A program made the position numbers and the translations under genes. The notes beneath the pieces were generated by a model. That model ran no database searches, was not told the DNA's origin, and saw only the letters and a list, made by a program, of their open reading frames with translations. Of a stretch of DNA of 64,000 nt, positions 48,250 to 59,764 are shown one piece after another. Source of the DNA: Sphagnum compactum (Eukaryota > Bryophyta > Sphagnopsida > Sphagnales); assembly GCA_965153455.1 (NCBI GenBank), contig OZ234495.1, forward strand, positions 14,814,875-14,878,874, read 5' to 3'. The first letter of the stretch is position 1, and the number at the start of each line of letters is the position of its first letter.

Positions 48250-51200
48250 TGTTTAAGCACAATGGAAAAGTATGAAAGTTTTATCCCAACATAATCAACT
48301 CACTATTGATAGAAGACTTATGGAAACATCACAAAGAATGTATGGATGAAAAGTCTATAGACAAAAAGTCATATGTACACATATGGTACGACATTGGGAA
48401 CATATGAGCTAACAAACTCCTAAAAAATCCAAGTTTTCAAAAGTATGCACAAATATTCGGTCCCTAAGTTCCCACTTACTTGTCCCCAATAAAAAGCTTG
48501 CAAGCATTCTTCAAGCTCCCTCCCCCGAAGAAGATAAATCTAAATTAAATTGATTAGATTTGACCATTTATGTTCTAAATTGACTGTAGTTGGGGGTTGA
48601 TGCATCATAAGGTTCCATCCATCTATGGGTTTGGTCAAATGGTAATCAAAACTCCTGATTAATGATGAAATAAACATTTCACTTTTGATGCACCAACATT
48701 GGATGACATAATAATTCAAGTGACAATGATTCATTGGAATTTGCTTAGGTAAGACAACTTTAGGTTTTATAAATCATCCTTTGCATAGTGCAAAAGTTAT
48801 CCTTTGGATAGTTGCAAATTGAAATTTGTTTAGTTGATTCCCAAATAGAGAAAAAAGAAATGTGTTTTTATATACAAAAAGAAATCATGGGTTTTGCAAC
48901 TATCCAAATTATTAGGGTTTTAGTGAAATGGGAGAAATTTTGACTAATATGTAACTTGTATGGTTTTAATATATATATAAAAGTTGATTAGAACATTTTT
49001 AATGAGATTGGTTTTAGTCATTTTGGACAATCACATGTTCCACTAAGTAATTTTTAATTAAATTTTTTTGACATGGATATTATGAGGTCCCCAAGTTAAT
49101 ATATTGTGGACTAAAGTGTCACATGATCATACAATTTATTTTTTCAAGTCATGGAGTCGTGAACTATATTTTTTTCATGACATGTCATGACAAAAATACA
49201 TGCCATGAAAAAAAAAACTTGTTTTTCTATTTTTTTTCCAGGTTTTGTTAGCAAATTTTTTTGGCAACATTCACCACCACCATATGTACATGTTTGTATA
49301 CTACATTTTTACATGATTCATTCATATATATACACATTATATACATTAATGCATGTGTCCATCAAGGTTTGAACTCAAGACTTCATGGAGATGCACCAAG
49401 GTTTTAATCATGAAATCACTTCAACATTTTAATAACATAAAATGAAAAGTTTAAGTTTATTATGTTAAGTAGGAAATTGTTTTAAAAAATCAAGTTTCAA
49501 CATATATTCTCTTTTCCAAAATTTATTCAAATGTTACAAATAAAAACATGATCATGAAGCTTATTTAGTGATGTATTCATAAAAGTAATTATAAAAATCA
49601 ACTTAAAATAACATGTTGTGAATAAATCAAAAAAGTTACCAAAAAAAATTTGTTTGAATTGACTTACGATCTTTGTAAATGTGATTCAATCCAATGTGAA
49701 TTCAAAAATCTTTCATTAAGTCTTTAACAATGTTATATTTCATTATGTAAAATATATTTCCATTTTTTGAGGATTTACAAGTCTTTATTTTCACCAATAT
49801 GATTAAGTACAAAGCTCTTTTTTCTCACTTTTGCGATGTCGTTCAACTCACAATCATCCATAAAAAGATTTAACCACATTTGGCTATAGACACGTTCTAG
49901 AATTGGAAACTTGTTTAAATCTTTCAATATTATGGCTACCTATTATAACTTATTACAATGAATTGATGATATATATATTTAAATTTAACTAAATTTTGTT
50001 TATTTTCTCCCAAAAAAGTCCTTTGTCACCCCCTTAAATGGGCAAATTTTGGTCATAAGAAAAAACATTAATTAAATAGTCAATATAACCATTTAATTCT
50101 CAAGACCATATTTGTTTAGCAATATCAATCATACATTAATACAAATGAGTAATTACACAACTTTGAAAAAATATCACAACTTTTTTTTAGAAAAAATCTA
50201 CGAATATATTTTACTTTTGTTTCTTTTTTAGAAGTAAAAAAAACATAATTTGATGAAAATTTGGCATTAAATACTTGGATTAAACATTCACCCCAACCAT
50301 TGTTTTGGTTTTTTTTTGGGTGGTGAATTTTCGCATCTTGGTGATTCTTTTTGGGAAAATAATGGGAAAATAATGCAAATTCAAGGAAAATTTCAAAAAA
50401 TCATAATTTTGCCAAAATTTTGAAATCACAAATTTGAAAGGAAAAAAGGCTACCAATAATCAATAAATAATTTAAAATAAATTCAATAAATCCAACTTTA
50501 AACCCATAAACAATTTCAACATCAAATTAATTTTAAAACATTAAACAATCTTTGAGATTATTATAAACCCTATCAATGTTCTTAGAAAATAAAATAAATA
50601 TTCATGATGTAATTGAGATTTTTGTTGGTGAATTTCCACATTTTGCAAACATATGAAGGGGCCAACATGAACAAAGGATTTTTGATTAAAAACAAAAATT
50701 CATCATTTAAAAAAATAATTTACAATGGATTCTAAGACCTATAGCCAAATATTTTTAAAATTTAACAATTGTATGCCTCCATATATGGTTTATAGCCAAA
50801 ACATGGCTATTTTCTTATGGATGCCACCACAAAATTGAAGAAACAAAATTTTTATAAAAATCATTGATCTCACTATTATGATCACCATTTTTAATTCGTT
50901 CATTTTATTTGACTTTTAAAAATTAATTCAAAAAAACATCTTTAAATATTCAAACATAAATACGTAATAGTAAAAGTAAAATTTTAAAATTGAGAGTTAA
51001 ATTTTTTTAATTAATCAAAAAATTCACATGTTTGTTTTGTCACATACATGAAGAGAAAAAAATGGGTAAAAAATTTAAGGATTATTTTCTGAGTTTTTTG
51101 GTGTGTCATTATGAACATTTGTAATAAGTTTTTTGTTCATGATGCCTAAAACAAGCTAGGGGAAAAACATACATTTTAATTTAATACATAAATGTAAAAA

Positions 51201-53780
51201 AAATTAATATATTAAAAATTGTAACCTAGAAGTCTAAAAGCACATTTGAATTTGCATGCATGATCATTTTAACTTAATCACTAACCCATTCAATTATAAA
51301 TATGAGATTTTTAAAGTTTTTATAAACATCCATTTCAAGAAATTGTGATGAATGTAAAATGCAACTTGTGAGTAATGGATTTAACACATTAAAAGTGAAT
51401 GATTCAATTGATGTGCAAATCTTGAAATTTCAAGAAATGTGAAAAAATTCATTGACTCATTCAAGTATAAATGTGAAGCATTAAGTTGTTGTGTATGCTT
51501 CAATATATATTAATAAGTGCAAATGCAACATTTGAATAATGATTTCAATAGTTTCAAAGGGGATAATTCAACTCATATATAGATGTTGATAATTCAAGAG
51601 ATGTGAAAAACCTCATTAAGCCATTCAAGTATAATTGCAAAACATTGAGTTGCATGCAAGATTTCTTTTTGTGAATTTTTTTTTTTACACCACCATAGTC
51701 ATGAGTAGATTTTTAATTTACTTTGCATCAATTTGCATTGTGTTTTTTTTAATTGAATTTGAATTAAAAGGTTCTAGAACAAAGTGATTAATCCATTTTG
51801 GTCACAAGGGGTCATTCAATGGTGTAAGTGCTAATATGGCATGTTAGACCATTACAACTTTTTTGTTGTTTTTTCTAAAATGTCCTATGAGGTTGGTTGC
51901 TAGGAATAACATATATTTTAAAGAGCTTTTAACAAATGAAAAGACATTAGGAACATGAGGGTCCTTTATGAAAATGTAATCCTTGATGTCAAGGTTCATA
52001 TATAATGAATTTCATTGTTTTTTATGAAGGTAGTTAACCACATTTGAATGTTATGCATAATTATAGAACCCTTGTCAATCACTAAATTGAACCCAATTTA
52101 TGCTTCTCCCAATTAACCCCAAAAAGGACATAAACAAAAAGAAATCATATTTTAAATAAAGCACATTCAAAATACTTTTTAGAATTAAGAACTAAATTTA
52201 AAATTTATCAATAATCAAGTTGGACAACCTTAGAAAATTATCCATCCTTTCAAACAAAAACATGAAATGTAAGTGTATGGAGTATTAGCTTGGGCAATGG
52301 GATGGGTGAATTCTTTGAAAGTTAAAAGGAGAGAAACTATGGGGCATCATCTCATTCAAGAAAAAGGCAAAAAGTTAAGACTTGTATATTGTCAGGTGCA
52401 CAACTTGTATTTTTCTACATAAGGTTGGGTGTTCATTTTGATTTTATGTCTATGGGTGGCAATCCTTGGAAAGTCTTGGTGCAATTTCAAAACCAACACA
52501 AAAAAACACAAATCACAGCACATTATAATTTTGGTAATCATTTTTCAAAACTTTAATAGTCCTAAGTGGAGGATTCAAGTGTTTTATGCTACACATGAGT
52601 AACGACCTATTATAAGTAAGTGTTTTAGGTAGTTTCAAATCATGTTAAGTTTTAAATAATCTCCTATGTATAAGAGTCAAGACCCTTCACATGAAATGGT
52701 CACTTATCAAAAATTGCCTTGAAAAATACAATATACTAATAAACTCCCATAATCTACAATAAACTCTAAATATCCTTGGGACATATAATTATAATGGCAT
52801 ACAAATCAATATGAATACAACAGATCACAAAGATTAACAATTAGGAATTGTGAATTGTGACTAATGTATAACATAGTCATAATTTTGTCATAATTAGGAG
52901 GCATTATCTTGCATCCAAAGAATACAATTCAACAACCTTCATTGAAAACAATATTTTTTCATAACTCTACTCATCAAAACAACGTTCCCAACCCATAATC
53001 ATGGCATATTAAAGTTGATCAAGTTCATATTTCTAAAAAATTATATTATAATAAGACAATGATAATGTGTTTATTTTATGAGGTATCCAATCCCATAGAA
53101 TTCAAAACAATGTTTTTTTTTTGGATTTTTTATTGTTGTTGAATTGGCCCCTATTTTCTAGGTTGGGTAGATTGAGGTGTCAAAGAATCAAGTGAAAATA
53201 TTGCTCATATGGCTATATGTTTTTTTTCTTATATAACAATGGTGATAATTTTAGTTTAGTGTTCAAACTATGTGGCAACATGAATTTCTTAAAGGTAAAC
53301 GCAAGATTGTGAAGGAAGTTGGAGAGTTTTAGCAATTTGGCAAACTTGGACTATATTTGTGAAAAATTTGACATTATTTCCTATGCTTGACAATTTTTGT
53401 GAGAATCCCAAGTTAAGGTATCCCCATATCTACACAATCCATAAACACCTAGTTAGAAAACAACCATTAGAAACATCCATTCATAAAAGTGCAATGCCTT
53501 CAAAGGGAATTGAACCCTATTCCCAAAAGGACTTTGATGCCCAATTCCAATGGAAGGTGGACCTGTAAAATAAACCACATCATTACTCCTATTTACAAAC
53601 CACAATATTGAAATGGAAAACAAATAGGGGTTAGGACTAATGTGCTTGTTTAAATGTAGGAGTTAAAAATTATGAAGACACCATGAAACATAGAGGTTGT
53701 TTCCACACGTAATTGTTGCTCCAAAATGTTATAGCTTCAACCCATAATGAAGTTTTTGTCTCATTCGAATCTTTTATGGC
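48250..53780. other. AT-rich gene desert between NUP35-like gene and hAT remnant
   Basis: About 5.5 kb of very AT-rich DNA. Frames are short and overlap on both strands; none has a recognisable domain. A tandem array at 51287 and a palindromic motif at 49872 are noted separately. Confidence 0.45.
51287..51700. repeat. Satellite-like tandem array, ~165-171-bp unit, about 2.5 copies
   Basis: CATTCAA(T/G)TATAA starts at 51287, 51458 and 51622. Units share ATGTGAAAA, TCAAGA(A/G)ATGTG, AATGCAAC(T/A)T and GATTCAAT/AATTCAAC blocks in the same order. Copies are strongly diverged. Confidence 0.6.
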
Positions 53781-53783
53781 AAT

Positions 53784-56221
53784 CTAGAATGGCAAAGTGT
53801 GCCATGTAAAAAAGTCCTGAGCATACATTCTAACCACCAAATCCATATTAATAGTTAGTTGATTCTTCTTCATGAAAGTGATAGTAGAAAAGGTATGTTC
53901 ATATTCAACACTCCTTAAAATAGCAACAATTGCAAGCTCAACAAGTTTGAAATACTCAAAAATCTTGTCTTTCAAAATCACACTAAAAGCAAACCTTCTC
54001 CACATTTGAATGGTCGGATTATAATCATGTGGGGTTGTCATGGCAGCCTCACTATCAGATTGCATGGTGGTCATAAAGAAACTAGATTGTTGTTCAAACA
54101 AAACATGATCCAATGAACCCACATGTGATTTAGCATTTGGTTCAGTCAATTTATAATAACAATAATGTGATTTCAGAATTTGTAGATGTGTTAGGAATGT
54201 TAAGACAACTTCTAGTTGTACCCAATACTGAAGGTAAACAATGTTAGTTGCACTCATGAGTTCATTTGTTGGAAACCTTCTGTCAAGCTCAAGTATCAAA
54301 CCTTTTATAACATAAGTGCATTGGTTTTTTACATCTTGGCATACAACTGTCCAATCTTCCTTAGTGACCATAGACACAACTCTAGTGCATTTATCAATTT
54401 TGTGTAGCATGTAAAATTGCTCCTTGAAGCAGAAGGCAACATAGTCCATTTGTGTGGTGGGCTCAAAGTACCAAACTGTTGGCAACACATCAAACTTAAA
54501 CTCCACCAAATCCACAAAACTCTAGAACTGGTCATGTGAAAAATGATGTTCAAGATCCACATAAAGGTTGTAGAGACCAACCTAAGTAATCTTAACTGCT
54601 GCCACAAAATCACAAATGAAGTAATCTTTGTTTTGAGTAAGCTTGTTCAAACTTTGCACTGCCCCTGACAAGGCAACACATATGTGTCAATCCCATCATT
54701 ATTTCCACATCAAAAAATAATTTGTAGTTAGTGGTAGCGATTGGGTTAATAGGAAAATCCTTGGACATTTTCATATCAACACATTTATATTCAAATACCA
54801 GTCTTTTCGAAGGGCCAACATTGAGATCCATCATGTCCAAATGTTTCTCAAAATTTTCAAGCCCCTTGACTTAATTACCTTAGCCAACTTGGTGTGTTCC
54901 AAATGTTTTTTTGGGGATTAACTATAATAGGTGTACATAGAATAAAACAAACCTTCTATCTTCGCAACAAATGTTAGGGATGATAAAGTTTAGACAACAA
55001 GATTACATCGATGTGCCATACAATGAATCCTTACAATAAAAGGGTAGTGTTTACTAATCAATTGGACAATCACACCAGTCTTCAAGCCTTGGAAGACTAT
55101 TACACCATCAGCCCCAAAACGTAACACCTTGTTAGCAATGTTAGTTTTTAACATCCCACCAAAAATAGCAAGAGAACGAATAATCACGGCAGTGAGGTTA
55201 TTAAACATACCTCCATCAACAATCCTGTCAAGATTCAAAAGAATTGGCACCCTATGCCAATTATCGACAACATACACATGGACAAGAATCCAGGATTGGT
55301 TGTTTAAAGTGGCGACCTCGTCACAATTGACTAAGATGAATTTGGCCTATTGGACTAGCAACACAGTCTGCTTCAAACAACATTGTGCATGGCAATAACC
55401 ATATCCCATCCACTAGAGTATGTCCAATGTTTCCTAGGCATATGGTGTACTCTTAAAAAGTCAAAAAACCTCTCATATTTTCAAAATTAGTCATGGGTTT
55501 GCCATGTTTTAGGAGATGAAAAATTGTTGTAAACTGGACAAATTTTTTTCTTTTTTTAGCTTTCCCTCCATGGACCACTAGCTCTGCAATAGAGTCTGGA
55601 GCTCAGTTGCCATGAACCCTGTCATTTCTTTAGTGTTGGCTATCATTGTTGATGTAATAATCACCCACCAAAAATCTTGGACGAGGAACTAATGTTTTCC
55701 TTTTTCCTACATGCATTTGCAAACCATCCAATTTAGGGTTTAGAAGTTTGTCCTTACCTTCAACTAGAAAAAAATCTCGCAAGGCACCATGTTGATCTTG
55801 CTTGTAAAATCTACAACATGTTCAGCCCAAGGAAATTGGGCAACCCATTCTTCCTTGAAAACCCTCTTGATATCTACCTTTTTTTCCTTTTTTTTGTTGG
55901 TTCCCCAAAAGGAGGAGGTCCCCGAGTAGCAAAAGTAGATGCAAATGCGCTTGGATTAACAAAGGTACCAATAGAATTTGCAACACCAAAGTTACAAAAC
56001 TCAGCAGAACCCGAAACAACCACAACTAATGCATCAATGGTCTCAGTCAATCCATGCAGTCCATGGGCATAATTTGTAATTGGTTGATTTGATGATGAAA
56101 TAAAACTTTGCAAACAAGATAACTCGGAACCAGATGCAAACCCATAAAAAAATGCCAAATTTGGTAAACTCGAAGATACAAACCTAGACCTAGATTCACA
56201 TTGCATAATTTGCAAAGGCAA
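53784..56221 (-). pseudogene. Degenerate hAT-like transposase (DUF4371/dimerisation type)
   Basis: Read on the minus strand, fragments follow the order of a hAT-family transposase: QFPWAEHVV with GKDKLLNPKLDGLQMHVGKRK (about 55850-55690), KHGKPMTNFENMRGFL (about 55510-55465), VLRFGADGVIVFQGLKTGV and IHCMAHRCNLVV (55130-54990), HLEHTKLAKV (about 54895), and a C-terminal block of 243 open codons (54515-53784) ending in a dimerisation region (VELAIVAILRSVEYEHTFSTI). The Ala-His-Arg (AHR) box and the GADG box are typical. A Ser-rich frame at 56221-55874 ending PTKKRKKR may be its N terminus. Several stops and frameshifts break it. No terminal repeats were identified. Confidence 0.7.
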
Positions 56222-56304
56222 AGAAGTAGAAAAAAATTGACTTGTATTTGAAATTCAAAGGTTTCAAAGGCAACATTGTGTGAACAATGATAGTGATGCA
56301 GCTT

Positions 56305-56520
56305 GTTTCGTGCACAAACAGCTCGTGAATGATGAGTTTGGAATCTGAGCTCTAAAAGGTTTCAATGTTCACCCACGACAAGATCCTTCAACCTTAACAT
56401 CAAAATCCCTGTTCATGCACAAATAACAACCAAAGAGTGATGACTCCTTTTGAGTTTGAGTTTTGTAAGGTCTCAATGCTCATTGACAATAGATCGACCT
56501 TGAACCCTAACCTCAAACTT
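56305..56520. repeat. Diverged ~107-bp tandem duplication
   Basis: Copy 1 (from TGCACAAACAGC at about 56309) and copy 2 (from TGCACAAATAAC at about 56415) share GTTTCAATGTTCA/GTCTCAATGCTCA and ACCTTAAC/ACCCTAACCTC blocks in order. They are roughly 65-70% alike by eye. Confidence 0.5.
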
Positions 56521-57430
56521 GAAAAGGAATGAGAAGAAATGAGAAAGCAATGTGCACAAGTAAGTGAAAAGCAACGTACTTGGGTCTTATATGGTAATAT
56601 CTTTTTAAATTCACAAAGTCTTAGGAGTTTTGAGTCAAGACCTTTGACCTTTGACTTGGTGTAGTTCTCAAGTTCCAATGTTCATTTTGCGCCACCACCA
56701 CCACATTGATTGTCGAGACATTATGTTAATATGCACAAGTTACACCATTATAAGCAACAACATTGAGCGCAGATGCCAACATTGAGCACTTGAGGAGTAA
56801 TCACCTAACAAAATCATGAACTTTCAAGAGTTTTGAAGTTTTGAACCCAAGTTTCAACAACATATGATCTACATACATACTACAAAATTCTTAAACTTTC
56901 TAACAAGGGAGGGTGGCAAAAACTTATGGGGAGGTAATGTGTTTGGCAACAACATTTTCCTTCTTTCATTGTGTGATTGTGATGGCGTTGCTCTCCCTAT
57001 TACCAAGGTGGTGAACTCTGACGAAGGTAAGCTAGAGATAACGACAACGGATTGCGGTGACAACGATATGTGGCGATGTCACAATGGTGGTTTGCAATGT
57101 AGGTGGCGATAGATCCAAGCCGTGCCTTGCACGGATGGCATCTTGCTTCTCGTTGAGCATGAAATATGGTGATTAAAAAAAATTTGTATATTTTATTAAA
57201 GGGCTTTCGCCAGGCCCTTTTCTTCGCATTTTGGCAAAATTTCGCCACAAAAGAAAACGCTGATTCAAAGCCTGGAAGTCTCATATGCTACAATGATAAA
57301 AAATTTGCAAATTTTCATAATATGACAACAATCCCATGCAAGTACAAGTATAATAGGTATGATGATCAGTTTTGATATTTCCATGGAATAACACCAGTTG
57401 ATGCTCGGGAAAACTGCAAGGATCCCAAGG

Positions 57431-57530
57431 AAATTGATTGGATGGCAAAAGGGATGCCCTTTAAGATTTTTAGAAAATGGGTTGCTCTGTAGGAAATTCA
57501 AAAGGACATCCCCTTGCCATCCAATAAATT
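57431..57530. repeat. Hairpin-forming inverted repeat, precursor-like
   Basis: The left arm at 57431-57462 (AAATTGATTGGATGGCAAAA, GGGATGCCCTTT) pairs with the right arm at 57501-57530 (AAAGGACATCCCCTTGCC, ATCCAATAAATT) with 27 of 31 positions matched. The loop is 38 bases. Size and stem quality resemble a plant miRNA precursor or a very short foldback element. Confidence 0.65.
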
Positions 57531-58495
57531 CTCTTTTTAAAAGAAATACATTAATATTTGCAATTTTCTTTGCTTTACCTGTTACATATTTGATAGTTGT
57601 AAATGGAAGTTATTGTTAAGCTACAAAATATTCATCCCTTTCGAAAGCAAGATCAAATAAAACCTTACTTTTAGTTTGCAACTGGTGTTGATTTGTCACA
57701 AATACAATGTTTGCAAAATAATAATAATAATAATCATAATGAATTTGAAGTTTCATAGAGCAAGCATGATTTAGGAGCTTTTCCCTTATTGTTACTAAAG
57801 GTATTCAACTCTGTTTCAAAATTCTACATGTCTTTACAATGCTGTCATCATAGGAGGTGAAATTATTTGAGACTGTGAATGTTGATTTGTAGAGCTTTTC
57901 CCTTCTAGAATACACCTCATGTCATGTGCATTGAATGTTGACTAGTTTGCACACATCTTGCATTAAAGTGTCAAAAAGGGTTGACAAGTTCTTGATTTTA
58001 TGTAGGTTCAGGTTCAACTTAGAGGTCAAGTTCTACGGGCTTTGAACTAGAGGTTCCACATTTTATTGAAATTGTCATTGAAATCATAGCAAGTAACTGA
58101 TCATTTTTAAAAATCGAATTAAAACTTGAACTGAAGGCACTATCTCTTCATCAGTATGTTCACATTCTCTGAGTACATATATACAATTTGAAGAAAAAAG
58201 AACCCTGACCTTAATTTTCACCAATTAAATAACTTCAATTAGTTATACATAATTAATGATACATAATACTTCTGTTGGACTTCGTGAATTTGTTGGACAA
58301 ACTAAGACTGAACTAAATTATTATATTTAGTCATGTGCAATGGAGATGAAACCAGACCTGATTTAAAACTGGACCAGACTCCAATTTTGTTGAAAAAAGA
58401 CCAATCCAGTTTTAGAACCCCAAAGAACTGGTCTCAGGACTCAGCAAAACAAGATCGATGAAGTTGCAGAGAAATCTCCACAACAACAATTAAAG

Positions 58496-58582
58496 GTAAC
58501 ATGACAATGAGTGCAGTCATAACCTCATGAGAGTCGCTCACAAAGTGACAGACCATCACCTTCATCACGAACGGCAGTGACG
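58496..58582. repeat. Dispersed repeat, also at 60376-60455
   Basis: GTCATAACCTCATGAGAGTC and CCATCACCTTCATCAC match GTCATAACCTTGTGAATATC and CCATCACCTTCATCAC at about 60391-60450, inside the last LON1 intron. Both copies are preceded by CAGCAAAAC-type sequence. Identity is about 70-75%. Confidence 0.55.
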
Positions 58583-59764
58583 AGCTGCCATGACTACCCA
58601 CTGAGTTCATCAGCTCCCAACAGTGGGTGTAGATAAGCATATAATAATCTTCCCAAAAAACTTGGGCAAACCATTATACACAATCTGCGTCCTGAGTTTC
58701 TGTTGCCTTTCCGGAAGCAATGGGAAGACTCAGACGTGATGTTGGAAGACTCAAGACTCAGCAAAACAACACCATTTTGCAAACTACAAATAATTCATGT
58801 ATTGGATATATTGCTTTCAAAAGGAGACCAACAGCAAAATTTCCATCAAATTTCCCCACATTGAAATCAACCCTTTGTCATGGCACAGCTACTCATTACA
58901 ACTGTTGGTTTCAAACCAACTCATTCAGCCAAGTCAGAATGGACTACATTCCTACCAGATAAGCAAAACAAAATAAAATGATCAGATTCCCATTTCACTG
59001 AACCTATGAGATCAACATGAGTCTAGACAACCTGTAGGTAATTTGATACTCCCTTTTTTATCCACTAAGTTTCGCGATAATTTTGCTGTTGAGCCCAGAT
59101 GAAATGAACAGTGAAAATGACATATACCTGGTCACTTCCGTGCTCCAATTGCAGAGTTGAATCAGTCCAATTAAGGCAAAAAAATGCACAATCAAATTCC
59201 AAAGAGTAGCATACCCAACATTTTTTCAATCTTCGGTGCACTAAAATCCTGTTCTGAAAGACATCCGAAATCACTCATCTTTAACAAAACACTGGATCAG
59301 ATTTGTATCGTGGACTGAAATTAGACCTTAAAATCCACGAGAAAACAATGTAAGATCACTCTCTAGCTCTCACTGTGTGCCCTGCACTGACCTACCCAAG
59401 GGTGTCTCACAAAAATCGTACTGGCAGGCAAAGTCCTCAAACATCACACCATCTACATTTCACAGGTTTCTGTGCTCCCTGTGACCTACAGTCTGGTGTG
59501 TTTTACATAAGCAATAGGTGCAAGACTAACCTGCACGACATCATACATGGACCTAGGATTCTCTGTCTTCAATTTTGCACCTTCCACTCATAGAGATATG
59601 AGCTCCTGGGAAGGATAAAAGCTATCAAATACTTTGTGCAAACAGATCATAAATGGGTCTCCAGCATGGCGTACCTTGGCCTTTGTTTCTTCTGGTGGAT
59701 ATTTGCTCATTATTCTTGCTAATGCCACAACAAGGATGTGAAAGCAGAAAGAACATGGCAGCTG

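Larger units (their letters stand above)
56530..59760. other. Intergenic region 3' of LON1
   Basis: This region separates the hAT remnant from the LON1 stop codon (minus strand) and will contain the LON1 3' UTR at its right end. It holds the hairpin at 57431 and a dispersed repeat at 58496. Frames of 60-95 codons show nothing known. Confidence 0.4.

Noticed and set aside
53359-53568. tRNA-like GAATTGAACCCTATTCC near 53507
   Set aside because: No cloverleaf or A box could be found around it on either strand.
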